60,000 nucleotides of DNA from Gammaproteobacteria bacterium (GCA_947469285.1 CANIOW010000020.1:1-60000); one strand, 5' to 3'; positions 24,432 through 33,875 are shown, counted from the stretch's first letter. Notes: generated from the sequence alone by a model not told the origin. Made by a program: numbers and translations.

Positions 24432-27400
24432 ATGCTCAGTAATGTCAAGCTGTCGAGCGCGGTGCGTTTGGTTTTGCTTTCCAGTGCAGCCACTGCCGCT
24501 TTTTATGTGCCAGCGGCCAACGCGGCGACAGAAAATGATACCGACGCCATGGAAGTGGTCGTCACCGGTACGCGTATTTCCAGACCCGACCTTGTCTCCA
24601 ACAGCCCCATTACCAGTATCACGGCTGAAACCCTCGAGCAGATGAACACGGTCAATCTGGAGAGCACACTCCGCTTGCTGCCGCAGTTCCTGCCGGGCGA
24701 CACCGAGTTCATCAACAACGGCAACCCGGGCGCCGCCACCATCAATCTGCGTGGCCTTGGCACCAACCGTACTCTCGTTCTCATGGACGGCAAACGCCTG
24801 CCGCCGTTTGGCACCAGCGGTGCGGTGGACATTAACCTCATCCCCGCCGCGCTCATCGAGCGCGTGGACATCGTCACTGGCGGCGCTTCGGCCGTGTACG
24901 GTTCGGACGCGGTGTCGGGCGTGGTGAACTTCATCACCAAGAAGAATTTTGAAGGCCTGCAGATCGAGGCCAACACCGCCCAGTACGGTCAGGGCGACGG
25001 CGCTACCTCCAGCGCTTCCATCACCGCCGGCGGTAGCTTTGCGGATGACCGCGGCCACGCCACCCTGTCTTTCGGCTACACCAAGCGTGACCCGGTCCTG
25101 CAGGGTGCGCGGGCCTACTCGAACTACTTCCTGACCCCGGTAGACGGCTACCGTTATAGCCCCACCGGTTTTTATCAGTACTCGTCCAACATCTTCGATC
25201 CGGGCCGTCGTCTTGGTTCATCGAACGCCGGGGCGACGCGGGCGACTATTGCAACGGGCGTTTTGCCTGCTGATCTTTTGACTGGCGACCCAGCAGCGTT
25301 GATCCAAGACAACTACTACTTCACGCCGGACGGCCAGTTGCTCGACAGAACGGGCCTGTCTGAGACGCAGTACTATGCCAATAGAAACTATAACTACAAC
25401 CCGTCCAACTACTTTCAGGTGCCGCAAACCCGCTGGCAGGCGATGGCGTCGCTGGAGTACAAGCTCAACGACTCCGCGGAAATCTACGGCCGCTTATTTG
25501 CTGTGAACTCGGAAGTGCCGACCCAGCTGGCGCCTTCAGCCTTCTTCAGCGGCGGGACCGGCGCTTTTCAGGTCAACCTCGACAATCCGTATCTGTCGGA
25601 CGCCCAGCGCACCACGCTGCTCACTGCCTATGCTGCCGAGGCGGAAATGGGGCTGCATGCGGCTTATGACCCCGCGCTGCCAGCCGGCAAACAGCTCGTG
25701 AATGTGCCCGGTCTGCGTCGCCGGCTGCCGGAACTCGGCAACCGTGCGGGTATTTCTGACAGCAAGACCATCCAGCTCACCGGTGGTGTTCGCGGCGATA
25801 TTGGTTCGACTGGCTGGAACTACGACGTGTCTGCCCAGTACGGCCGCGTGTCGCGTCAAGACGGCACCATGAATGATGTCAGCATCGACCGTGCCCAAAA
25901 ATCGCTGATCGCCATCCAGACCCCCGATGGCGTGGTGTGCTTTTCCGGCACGCCTTGCTCGCCGGTGAATATCTTCACGGGTGATGGAGCGATCCACCCG
26001 GATACCGGAGTCCCGATGACGGGGGCCATTTCGCAAGCTGGTCTCGATTACATCCGCGCTAACTACTATTCGAGCCAGCTCACCGAGCAGAAGACGGCCT
26101 CGGCCAGCGTTTCGGGAACGGTGGCGGCCTTGCAGCTGCCCTCGGCGGACGCACCGCTCAGCCTGGCCTTTGGCATGGACTGGATTGAAAGCAGCTCCGC
26201 CTTCCATCCGGACGATGTCACGCGGTTCGGCGGAGCCATGGGCCAGGGCGGCACGGCGCCAGATCTGGAGGGCCGGCTCACTTCGAACGAGCTGTTCGCC
26301 GAAGGCTACCTGCCCTTGGTCACCGGCAAACCCGGCGTTGAAAATCTGTCGCTTGAAGCCGGCTTTCGTTACTCGGACACCAACCTGGCGGGGTCTTTCG
26401 AGACCTGGAAGGCGGGCCTTGAGTACACCCCGGTGCAGGGCTATCGCTTCCGCGCCATGCTCCAAAAAGCGGTCCGCGCGCCGAATATCGGCGAGCAGTA
26501 CGCGCCACTGTCGTATGGACTCACGACGGTTCGAACCGACCCCTGTGCCGGTACGGCGCCAGCGGACGACCCTGCCTTGAAGGCGAAGTGCATCGCGCAG
26601 GGCGCGCCAAGCGCGCGGATCGGTTATATCAGCCCCCCGGCGGCGCAACAGGCTGCCAGCATTGGCGGTGGCGCGGTGGCACTCGGCATCAGCCTGAAGC
26701 CGGAGGTGGCGGACACGCTCACCGTGGGCTTTCAGATGACGCCGGAATGGCTGCCGGGTTTCTCGGCGTCGGTGGACTACTACGACATCAAGATCAAAGG
26801 CGGTATTGGCAGCTATGGCTCCCAGGAAATTCTGGACAACTGCTTTGTTAACGACATCAGCTCGTTCTGCAGCTTGGTGCGGCGCAATAATCTGGGTGAA
26901 CTGGACGGCAATGGCTTCGGTATTATTCAGGACACCCGTAACCTGGCGGTGCTGAAAGCCAAGGGCATCGATTATTCGCTGAACTACAGCTTTGATATCA
27001 GCGAGTTGAAGTTCGACCTGGGCGTGTCTGGCACCCATATGCTGAAGTATGCCTTTCAGTCGAGTGAGGTGGCGCCGGTTATCAACTGCGAAGGTTTGTA
27101 TGGCGACAACTGTGGTTCGCCAAATTCGAAAGACCGCGTGAACCTGTCCGGCACGGTGAGCTGGAAGGCGTTTAGTGCCACGGTGTTCGTGCGGCATTTG
27201 TCGGCGGCCAAGGTGGAAGAACGGGCGGACGACCCGGACCAGACGGGGCGCTCCATCTACACCATCGAAGCCATCCCGTCGTTTGACTACGTGGACCTGT
27301 CGCTGCAGTACAAGTGGAACGACAAGCTGAAGGTGACGCTGGCGGCGATGAACCTGCTCGACAAGAGCCCCACGATTGTCGGCGTGATTCCCGGTGGCAA

Positions 27401-27479
27401 TACCGACATGAATGCCTATGCGGATGCTTACGATCCGCTGGGCACGCGATACAGCATTGGTATGTCCTACAAGTTCTGA
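24432..27479 (+). CDS. TonB-dependent outer-membrane receptor 2
   Basis: A 1015-aa TonB-dependent receptor: a signal peptide (about 1-31, ending AANA-A), a TonB-box-like MEVVVTGTRI (40-49), a plug with LRGLGTNRTLVLMDGKR and VYGSDAVSGVVNFITKK, and a barrel ending in YSIGMSYKF. It belongs to the large class with the VTGTRI-x4-SNSPI opening. Paired cysteines within extracellular-loop-like segments (CFSGTPC, CEGLYGDNC, CFVNDISSFC) suggest disulfide-stabilised loops. It is followed by a terminator and then by hydroxylase and sulfotransferase genes; similar receptors next to such enzymes have been seen in other proteobacteria, but no substrate is known to me. Confidence 0.93.
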   Translation: MLSNVKLSSAVRLVLLSSAATAAFYVPAANAATENDTDAMEVVVTGTRISRPDLVSNSPITSITAETLEQMNTVNLESTLRLLPQFLPGDTEFINNGNPGAATINLRGLGTNRTLVLMDGKRLPPFGTSGAVDINLIPAALIERVDIVTGGASAVYGSDAVSGVVNFITKKNFEGLQIEANTAQYGQGDGATSSASITAGGSFADDRGHATLSFGYTKRDPVLQGARAYSNYFLTPVDGYRYSPTGFYQYSSNIFDPGRRLGSSNAGATRATIATGVLPADLLTGDPAALIQDNYYFTPDGQLLDRTGLSETQYYANRNYNYNPSNYFQVPQTRWQAMASLEYKLNDSAEIYGRLFAVNSEVPTQLAPSAFFSGGTGAFQVNLDNPYLSDAQRTTLLTAYAAEAEMGLHAAYDPALPAGKQLVNVPGLRRRLPELGNRAGISDSKTIQLTGGVRGDIGSTGWNYDVSAQYGRVSRQDGTMNDVSIDRAQKSLIAIQTPDGVVCFSGTPCSPVNIFTGDGAIHPDTGVPMTGAISQAGLDYIRANYYSSQLTEQKTASASVSGTVAALQLPSADAPLSLAFGMDWIESSSAFHPDDVTRFGGAMGQGGTAPDLEGRLTSNELFAEGYLPLVTGKPGVENLSLEAGFRYSDTNLAGSFETWKAGLEYTPVQGYRFRAMLQKAVRAPNIGEQYAPLSYGLTTVRTDPCAGTAPADDPALKAKCIAQGAPSARIGYISPPAAQQAASIGGGAVALGISLKPEVADTLTVGFQMTPEWLPGFSASVDYYDIKIKGGIGSYGSQEILDNCFVNDISSFCSLVRRNNLGELDGNGFGIIQDTRNLAVLKAKGIDYSLNYSFDISELKFDLGVSGTHMLKYAFQSSEVAPVINCEGLYGDNCGSPNSKDRVNLSGTVSWKAFSATVFVRHLSAAKVEERADDPDQTGRSIYTIEAIPSFDYVDLSLQYKWNDKLKVTLAAMNLLDKSPTIVGVIPGGNTDMNAYADAYDPLGTRYSIGMSYKF

Positions 27480-27507
27480 CACCTTCCCGCGAAGGAAGTC
27501 TCTTGGG

Positions 27508-27539
27508 CCGGGGTGTCGCGCAAGCGGCACCCCGGTTTT
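27508..27539 (+). terminator. Strong intrinsic terminator after TonB receptor 2
   Basis: CCGGGGTGTCGC (27508-27519) pairs with GCGGCACCCCGG (27524-27535) with one G-U pair and a GCAA tetraloop, then TTTT. It should stop most transcription before the TPR-hydroxylase gene, which begins 20 nt later. Confidence 0.85.
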
Positions 27540-27558
27540 GTTATGAGGGGTAGCGATC

Positions 27559-28812
27559 ATGTCAAACGAACCAGAGCTGCTGCGGACAGCGCGTGATGCG
27601 GAAGCGGCGGGCGACCACGCCGCGGCGCGCAGCCACTACGAAAGCGTGTTGGTCACCCAGCCACAGCAGGGTCGGGCGCTCACGGCACTGGCACGACTGG
27701 CGCTGGCAGCCGGCCAGACGGCGGAAGCGCTGGTCTGGCTGGAGCGAGTGGTGCCGGCGCAGCTTGAACCGGCGCTGGCCACCGACTTTTTCCTGCTGCA
27801 GGCGGCGGCGTTTCGCTTCCTGCAGCGGGCAGCGGAAGAGGGAGCCGCCTTGCAGGCCGCCTTGGCGGCGGACCCGTATTGCTGGCCGGCACTGCTGCAG
27901 CGTGCACAGTGGCTGGAGCAACAGGACCAGCGCAAGGCTGCGGCCTTGTTGTACCGCGATGTCCTGAAAATTTCACCGCCCGCAGACTATCGCCCCGCCG
28001 CGTTCCAGCAGGCGCTGCAACATGCCGAAGAGGTGGTGGCGCTGTATGCCGAGGCGCTGGAGGTGACGCTGATGATGGCCGTGGGGCAGTTGCCCGGCAT
28101 GTCGCAGAAATGGCGCGAGGCCGTGTCGGTCATGTCCGGCCGCACCCAGCCTTACGCTTCGCAGTGTAACCAGCTGTTCGTGCCGCGGTTGCCGGCACAG
28201 CCGTTTTTCCGTCGTGAGATGTTTGACTGGGTGCCGGAATTAGAAAAACACACGGCGGCGATTCGCAGCGAGATGATCGCTGCGTTGAGTGAGGCAGGGG
28301 CAGAGTTTGCGCCTTATGTGCAGTACAGCCCGGGCGAGCCGGTCAACCAGTGGGCGGAGCTGAACCACTCACGCCACTGGACAGCGTTGCATTTGTATCG
28401 CGGCGGTTTGCCGGTGGCGGAAAATCTGGCGCGCTGCCCGCAGACGGCCGCGGCCTTGCAGCTGATCGACGCGGTGCACTTGGCGGGCACCTGCCCGAAT
28501 GCCATGTTCTCGGTGTTGGCGCCGGGGGCCAAGATTCCGCCGCACCATGGCGAGTCGAATGCGCGGCTGGTGGCCCATTTGCCGCTGGTGGTGCCGGAGA
28601 AGTGCCAGTTCCGGGTGGGCTATGACACGCGCACCTGGCAGGAAGGCGAAGTGCTGGTGTTTGATGACACCATCGAGCACGCCGCGTCCAATGACAGCGA
28701 CCAGTTACGCGTGGTGATGATCTTCGATGTCTGGAACCCGCTGCTCACCAAGGAAGAACGCGTCATCGTGCAAAAAATGAGCGAGGCCGAACGGCTGTTC
28801 CGGTTGGGTTAG
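27559..28812 (+). CDS. TPR-repeat aspartyl/asparaginyl beta-hydroxylase-like dioxygenase
   Basis: A 417-aa cytoplasmic protein (no signal peptide). Residues about 1-170 are TPR-like helical repeats for protein or peptide binding. Residues about 215-395 form an Asp/Asn beta-hydroxylase domain, an Fe(II)/2-oxoglutarate dioxygenase. The iron histidines of this family fit His330 in KIPPHHGESNARLVAH and His374 in DDTIEHAASN, and the Arg384 in QLRVVMIFDVWNP is placed to bind 2-oxoglutarate. As in the family, the usual Asp ligand is replaced (Gly/Glu after the His). It would hydroxylate a side chain on an unknown protein or peptide. It lies just after TonB receptor 2. Confidence 0.82.
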   Translation: MSNEPELLRTARDAEAAGDHAAARSHYESVLVTQPQQGRALTALARLALAAGQTAEALVWLERVVPAQLEPALATDFFLLQAAAFRFLQRAAEEGAALQAALAADPYCWPALLQRAQWLEQQDQRKAAALLYRDVLKISPPADYRPAAFQQALQHAEEVVALYAEALEVTLMMAVGQLPGMSQKWREAVSVMSGRTQPYASQCNQLFVPRLPAQPFFRREMFDWVPELEKHTAAIRSEMIAALSEAGAEFAPYVQYSPGEPVNQWAELNHSRHWTALHLYRGGLPVAENLARCPQTAAALQLIDAVHLAGTCPNAMFSVLAPGAKIPPHHGESNARLVAHLPLVVPEKCQFRVGYDTRTWQEGEVLVFDDTIEHAASNDSDQLRVVMIFDVWNPLLTKEERVIVQKMSEAERLFRLG

Positions 28813-28838
28813 GCGCTGGTGCCTTGGCCGGCGCTTAC

Positions 28839-30665
28839 CTAGGGCGCGTGCGCCGGCACCACGTCAAAGGCGATGGTCAAACGCTCACCTTGGCCGGCAA
28901 ATGGCTCGACGCCATGCCACTGGTAGGACGGGAATAAGGCCAGACGGCCGGCCTCCGGGCGCACATAGCCGGTGGCCTCAAGGCCCGGGATGGGGTAGGG
29001 CGGACGCCCGAAGGACAGCCACCCCGCGCGCGCGGCGTCGGCGGAAATTTCCGGCGGGACGGCCACGTAATAGGCCGAACTGATCCAGCCCTGCGGGTGG
29101 ATATGCGCCACATGCCGGCCGCTGCCACCGGTTAAGCGTACCGTCCAGCTGCCACTGAGCCGATAGCCACTGTCGCGCCGCCGGTACAAGGGGTGGGTGG
29201 TGTCCGCGGGCATGGAGCGGATGAGATCGCCCAACGGTTCGCGAATCATCGCGAAGAAAGCGCGGATGAACGGGTCGGTCTCGGTGGCCGGGTGCAGTTC
29301 CACTTGGGTCCCGCCCCGCACAGAGTTCACCAACGGGTGTGCCTCGAGCGTGTGCAGCCGCCGCAGGCGGGTGGCCAGACCCTGATTGAACTCCTCGAGC
29401 GTGCCAAATCCGGCCGGGGGCGTCAGCCGCCCGCTGCGACACACCTGCGCTGGGTCCGCCAGGGCTGACCAGTCTGCGTGGCCTGTAAGGCGTAGCGCTA
29501 GCGTGTGGAGGGCCCAGGCGAGTTGGCCCGCCGGCCGGTGCCGCAGCAGCCAGCGGGTGTGCGTCAGCGCCTCTTCGGTGCGCAGCGCCACCAGTGCCAC
29601 GATGGCGGCCTGTTCACGCACCTGCTCCTGTTCCGGAGCACGCAGCAAGGCATGAGCGATGAACGCCTGCGCCTCACCCAAGCGCCCACTCTCGGCGCAG
29701 CGCACGGCGAGCAGGCCGCGGCAGGTGGCGTCCTCGGGTTGGCGTGCCACGCCTTCGCGCAGGCACTGCTCCGCCTCCTCAGGAAAGCCCGCGTGGTCCA
29801 AAGAGGTGGCCAGCGCGAGCCGCAGCGCGGCATCGTCGGGTCGTTCACGCAGTGCTCTGCGCAGCGCGTCAGCGAACCCGGTGCCCGCTCCCAGCATCCA
29901 GCGCAGGGCACTGGCGCGGCTGAGTAAGTCAACATGGTGGGGGTGCCGCTCGGTGCCTGCTTGCAGGACGGCCAGTGCCTGCTCCCAGGCGCGCTGTTGG
30001 ACATACAGTTCGGCCAGTGCCAAATGGGTGGTGGGGTCGCTGGCCGCGGGAGCCCTGTCGGCCAGTCGCGGCAGCAGTAAGGCTTCCGCCTCCGCATGGC
30101 GGCCCATTTCCGCCAGCCTTGCGGCCAGTGCCAGTGCCCACTGCGGATCTTCGCGCAGGGTCGTCTCCTGCTGCTGGAGCACGGCGAGTGCGCGCGCCCG
30201 CTCGCCGGTGCGGGCGAGTGCTTCTGAATACAGCAATGTCGCCGCTCCTCCTCCCGCCCCGGGCGGTAGGTGGGCAAACAGCTCGAGGGCTTCGTCGGGG
30301 CGGTCCAGTGTCAGCAGCACCTTGGCCAGACCCAATCGGGCGGGCGTCAGGCTGAATGCCGCCAGCGCCACGCGGTACGCCGACTCGGCTTGCGACACAT
30401 GGCCGGTGGTATGCAGCAAGTTCCCCAGATTGTTGGCGAATTCGGCGCGCATCTGCCCCACAACGCCGGGCAGGTTGAGCGAATGCCGCATCAGGTCTTC
30501 GGCGCGGGACAGGTTGCCGGCAGCGCGGGCGATGAGCGCGGCCAGATGGACCGCCGGCGGAAAGTCCGGTTGGGCGCGCAACAGTGCTTCCACGCCTTGC
30601 GTGGCCAGCGGCAGGTTGCCGGCCAGCAGCGCCTGGTGAGCCTGAGTGAGGGTTGCCCCGGTCAT
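28839..30665 (-). CDS. TPR-repeat 2OG-Fe(II) oxygenase
   Basis: A 608-aa cytoplasmic protein. Around 12 TPR-like repeats fill residues 1 to about 400. A C-terminal 2OG-Fe(II) oxygenase domain (about 490-605) shows the motif chain WTVRLTGGSGRHVAHIHPQG, SSAYYVAVPP, PEAGRLALFPSYQWHGVEPF and GERLTIAFD, matching what I know of the 2OG-FeII_Oxy_5 family. Iron ligands are probably a His in AHIHPQG and the His in QWHGVEP, with Arg in ERLTIAF for 2-oxoglutarate. It is convergent with the TPR-hydroxylase gene and divergent from the stand-alone hydroxylase gene. Substrate unknown. Confidence 0.82.
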   Translation of the reverse strand: MTGATLTQAHQALLAGNLPLATQGVEALLRAQPDFPPAVHLAALIARAAGNLSRAEDLMRHSLNLPGVVGQMRAEFANNLGNLLHTTGHVSQAESAYRVALAAFSLTPARLGLAKVLLTLDRPDEALELFAHLPPGAGGGAATLLYSEALARTGERARALAVLQQQETTLREDPQWALALAARLAEMGRHAEAEALLLPRLADRAPAASDPTTHLALAELYVQQRAWEQALAVLQAGTERHPHHVDLLSRASALRWMLGAGTGFADALRRALRERPDDAALRLALATSLDHAGFPEEAEQCLREGVARQPEDATCRGLLAVRCAESGRLGEAQAFIAHALLRAPEQEQVREQAAIVALVALRTEEALTHTRWLLRHRPAGQLAWALHTLALRLTGHADWSALADPAQVCRSGRLTPPAGFGTLEEFNQGLATRLRRLHTLEAHPLVNSVRGGTQVELHPATETDPFIRAFFAMIREPLGDLIRSMPADTTHPLYRRRDSGYRLSGSWTVRLTGGSGRHVAHIHPQGWISSAYYVAVPPEISADAARAGWLSFGRPPYPIPGLEATGYVRPEAGRLALFPSYQWHGVEPFAGQGERLTIAFDVVPAHAP

Positions 30666-30814
30666 TGCCTTTCCCTATTGCGCGCCATCGCGCGGACTAC
30701 TATAGCTTGAAGCCGCAGAGCAGCCGTTCTTGTTGGGAAAAACACGGGTCTGCTAGCATGCGTGCAGAGTCGTGGCCGGCGTCCAGCGGCTGGCGTAGCA
30801 CAGGAGCGGCGAAC
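30666..30814. promoter_or_regulatory. Divergent promoter region, TPR-oxygenase / stand-alone hydroxylase
   Basis: 149 bp between divergent starts. On the plus strand TTGTTG (30730-30735) and TAGCAT (30754-30759), 18 nt apart and with the base pair TG two positions before the -10, form a moderate sigma-70 candidate. On the minus strand TATAGT near 30697 could be a -10. Both are weak calls. Confidence 0.3.
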
Positions 30815-31372
30815 ATGAAGTGCACGGAACCGATGCGGCATTTGGGGCCGGTGGATATTGGCCCGATCACGGAAGCACTCGCTCGCTTGCCTGAGGAGGC
30901 ATGGTCAGCCGACATGACTTTTCAGAAGCGTGTAGCGCCGTATCGAAAGACGCGAACGATTTACCTCCTGATGACCTCAGGCGGGGTCTATGCCCCGACC
31001 AGTTGTCTGACGGGCTGGGATTTGCTGCGCGAGAGCTTCGAGCCATTAGTGAAACAGATCGCTGGGTTTTTCCCGAAGCCTGGGCGCGTGATGAATGCAC
31101 AGTTGGCTTTGCTCGGCCCGGGTGATGATATTGCCGAGCATGTGGATTATGGGCCCGTGCTGGAGTTGAGCCATCGGGTCCATGTGCCGCTAGAAACCCA
31201 CCCTGAAGTGAGTTTTATCGTAGAAGGCAAGCCGATAGCGTTGCAGGTAGGGCAGGCCTACGAGCTGGACAACATGCGCTTACACAGTGTTTACAACGGC
31301 TCACCGCTGCGGCGCATTCACGTGATTGTGGACTACTACGAGGACCCCCTGATCACGTCGGTTATCGCGTGA
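30815..31372 (+). CDS. Stand-alone aspartyl/asparaginyl beta-hydroxylase-like dioxygenase
   Basis: A 185-aa single-domain Fe(II)/2-oxoglutarate dioxygenase of the Asp/Asn hydroxylase group. The metal site reads His109-x-Asp111 (AEHVDYGPV) with His157 in MRLHSVYNGS, and Arg166/167 (LRRIHVIVDYY) would bind the cosubstrate. Unlike the TPR-fused family member nearby, it keeps the full HxD...H triad. The ATG at 30815 is fixed by AGGAGC upstream. Its stop overlaps the GTG start of the sulfotransferase gene (GTGA), so the two are translationally coupled and may act on the same target. Confidence 0.8.
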   Translation: MKCTEPMRHLGPVDIGPITEALARLPEEAWSADMTFQKRVAPYRKTRTIYLLMTSGGVYAPTSCLTGWDLLRESFEPLVKQIAGFFPKPGRVMNAQLALLGPGDDIAEHVDYGPVLELSHRVHVPLETHPEVSFIVEGKPIALQVGQAYELDNMRLHSVYNGSPLRRIHVIVDYYEDPLITSVIA

Positions 31373-32001
31373 CGATTATTTCCCATCGGCATCGCTTCGT
31401 GTTCATCGCGGTGCCCAAGAGCGCTAGCCACAGCATTCGCTTTGCAGTGCGTGACCAGCTGGGGCCGCAGGACGAGGAGCAAGTGGCGCTGTTCGTGCGT
31501 CGGCGCATTGAACGTCCGGAATTCGCGGCGGTCGGTCATGGCCACCAGTTGGCGCGCGAGGTGCGCGCGGCGCTGGGTGTGACGGTGTGGGAACAGTATT
31601 GTTCCTTCGCGGTCATTCGCAATCCCTGGGAACGGTTCGTTTCCTATGCGGCGTTCATGATGCGTTTTAACGGCCTGTTTGTGCAGGACCCGCTGGGCAC
31701 CTTGCGCTGGATGCTGGCGAACCCGGACCAGCAAAGCCCGCCGCATTTTCGCTCGCAGTCCGATTACCTGACGGACGATGCCGGCCAGTTGATTGTGCAG
31801 CACCTGTGTCGCGCTGAAACCCTGCAGGCGGATTTTGCGGCGGTATGCGCCATGACCGGCCTGGCGCCGCGCGTGCTGGAGGTGCGTAACCCTTCCGAGC
31901 ACCGGCACTACACCGAATATTACGATGCGGCGTTGGCGCAAGCGGTGGGTGAACACTACCGTGAGGATGTAGAACGCTTCGGCTATCGCTTCGGCGACTA
32001 G
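31369..32001 (+). CDS. Sulfotransferase family protein (single domain)
   Basis: A 210-aa PAPS-dependent sulfotransferase of the Sulfotransfer_2 type. The 5'-phosphosulfate loop is FVFIAVPKSASHSIR with Lys17, and the 3'-phosphate motif is FAVIRNPWERFVSYAAF with Arg84 and Ser92. There is no signal peptide. The GTG start overlaps the preceding hydroxylase stop by 4 nt. It would transfer sulfate to a hydroxyl group, possibly one made by a neighbouring hydroxylase; that link is inference. It is convergent with, and overlaps by 4 nt, the TPR-sulfotransferase gene. Confidence 0.82.
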   Translation: MTIISHRHRFVFIAVPKSASHSIRFAVRDQLGPQDEEQVALFVRRRIERPEFAAVGHGHQLAREVRAALGVTVWEQYCSFAVIRNPWERFVSYAAFMMRFNGLFVQDPLGTLRWMLANPDQQSPPHFRSQSDYLTDDAGQLIVQHLCRAETLQADFAAVCAMTGLAPRVLEVRNPSEHRHYTEYYDAALAQAVGEHYREDVERFGYRFGD

Positions 32002-33809
32002 CCGGGAAAGTCCGGGACCTCTGGGTAGGCCTCTAGTACCGGCCCCAGCGCTTGCTGTAGCGGACCAAGCCAAGGCTCAAAGTGGCGCCAGTGGTCCACT
32101 CCTTCGCGGTAGATGGGTTGGCGTACCTGCTCGGAGCTGGCGGTGCGCACCACGCGGTCGTTCTCGTAAAAGCGCAGGCAACCGGCTTCGAATGGTAGGC
32201 CGCAGTAATCGAGCAGGCGCCGCACCTCCTGTTCGGTGTCGTTCACCATGCGTTCGTAGTAGACGCGGTGCACCCGCCCGGGCAACACGGCGTCGATATG
32301 CGCCATCAGTTCCACATAGTCGCGGTAGTAGCGGCCAATCTCCTCGAGCCCGTAAGAAAACAATTGCCCCACGGCGAAGTGTTGCTTGAAATTTGAGAAG
32401 CAGGAGGCCAGCGGGTGACGCCGCGCATCGATGATGCGGGCGTTGGGCAAAATAAGGTGGATCAGCCCGATGTGGCCAAAGTTATTGGGCATCTTGTCGA
32501 TGAAGTGGGCGCGCCCGAGCTTGCGGTGCCCCTGCGTGGTGGTGAGATAGCTTTCACCGAGGCTCTGCCGCTCTGCTGGGGACAGCGTGCCCAGCAGATG
32601 CACGTAGTCGCGCAGTTCAGTGTCGGTCTCGCGTTCGGCAATGCGCCGCGCCAGCCCGGTTATGTCCGGCAGTTCCGTGGTGCCTTCCACCGCTGAATGG
32701 CTGGAGAGAATTTGCTCCAGCAAGGTGGAGCCAGCGCGCGGCAAGCCGATGATGAAGATGGGGTCTCGTGCGGGGCAGCCTTGCCCCGCACGGGCAGCGA
32801 AAAATTCTCGGGTGAGAATGTCTTTGCAGCGCCGTACGTGGACGGTGACGTCTACCGGCAAGTAGCTGGAGTCTTCACTGCGCAGGCGGTTGCCGGTGGC
32901 GTAGTGCTGAAACGACTCGGCGTAGCGGCGGGCATCTTCCAGTGCTTTGCCCACGGCAAATTCGAAGTGCAGCCGGTCGTCGGGCGTCAGCTCTGGCCGT
33001 TGCAGTGACGCCAGCATGGCCTCAATATCGGTGGCATCGAAGCGCACGGTTTTCAGGTTGGCCAGGCTCCACCAGGCCTCACCATGGTGCGGGTCCAGTT
33101 CGATGGTCCGACGGTACGCGGCTACGCTCTCGGTCTGTTGCCCGGCCGCCTTCAGCATGTGGCCGTAACTCATCCACAGCTTGGGCTGGGAGGGGTATTC
33201 GGTGGTCAGTGCCGCGTAGAGGCCGAGGGTGTGCGTGTCCTCACCGGTCCTGCTGCATACCGCGGCCAAGAAGGCGCGGTAAGCGGGGTTCTGCGGCTCG
33301 GTGATCAGGGCCGCGGCAATATCTGCTTGTGCCAACGCAGCCTGACCTAAGCGGTAATAGGCAACCGCGCGCGTGAACCTGGCGCCGGGCGAGTCCGGTG
33401 CCAGTTCGAGGCAGCGGGTTAGCAGGCCGAGGGCTTCGTGGTCCCGGTGGCGCCAGATAGTGGCTTCCGCCAACAGGCGCAGGCCGGGTTCGCTGGTCGG
33501 GTGCTGGCGCACGTATTCGCGCAGCAGCAGGTCCGCTTCAGGCAGACGGTGGTTGCACAAGGCGGTGGCTGCCCGTCGTAGAGGCGGATCGGTGGCAGTT
33601 GCGCGCAGGTATTGCCCCATGGCCTCGCGCCCGCCTTCTAAATCACCCACAGCGATGAGATGCCAGCTCAGGGGCAGCCAGGCGGCGGCCAGCTCAGGGT
33701 CGAGTGCCACCGCGCTGCGCAGTGCTGCGATGGCTTGCTCCCCCAAGCCCGCGGCAACCGCAACGCCGGTCAGGTTCGAAGAGTCGGTAGTGTCGCCCGG
33801 GGTGGCCAT
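31998..33809 (-). CDS. TPR-repeat sulfotransferase
   Basis: A 603-aa cytoplasmic protein: TPR repeats over about residues 20-310, then a PAPS-dependent sulfotransferase domain with the 5'-phosphosulfate loop DPIFIIGLPRAGSTLLEQIL (349-368) and the 3'-phosphate region INDARRHPLASCFSNFKQHF-like segment (IIDARRHPLASCFSNF). This TPR-sulfotransferase architecture is widespread and has been linked by distant similarity to protein-tyrosine sulfotransferases, which sulfate exported peptides or proteins. It closes the hydroxylase/sulfotransferase cluster. Substrate unknown. Confidence 0.85.
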   Translation of the reverse strand: MATPGDTTDSSNLTGVAVAAGLGEQAIAALRSAVALDPELAAAWLPLSWHLIAVGDLEGGREAMGQYLRATATDPPLRRAATALCNHRLPEADLLLREYVRQHPTSEPGLRLLAEATIWRHRDHEALGLLTRCLELAPDSPGARFTRAVAYYRLGQAALAQADIAAALITEPQNPAYRAFLAAVCSRTGEDTHTLGLYAALTTEYPSQPKLWMSYGHMLKAAGQQTESVAAYRRTIELDPHHGEAWWSLANLKTVRFDATDIEAMLASLQRPELTPDDRLHFEFAVGKALEDARRYAESFQHYATGNRLRSEDSSYLPVDVTVHVRRCKDILTREFFAARAGQGCPARDPIFIIGLPRAGSTLLEQILSSHSAVEGTTELPDITGLARRIAERETDTELRDYVHLLGTLSPAERQSLGESYLTTTQGHRKLGRAHFIDKMPNNFGHIGLIHLILPNARIIDARRHPLASCFSNFKQHFAVGQLFSYGLEEIGRYYRDYVELMAHIDAVLPGRVHRVYYERMVNDTEQEVRRLLDYCGLPFEAGCLRFYENDRVVRTASSEQVRQPIYREGVDHWRHFEPWLGPLQQALGPVLEAYPEVPDFPG

Positions 33810-33875
33810 GGACGGGCATTATAGGGGTGGCACCATGATAATATTGCGCGCATCTCCACCTTCAAAGTGACGGCC

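Noticed and set aside
25536-27560. Long open frame (674 codons) on the minus strand opposite TonB receptor 2
   Set aside because: It is antisense to a clear receptor gene, has no recognisable domain, and such frames are common in high-GC DNA.
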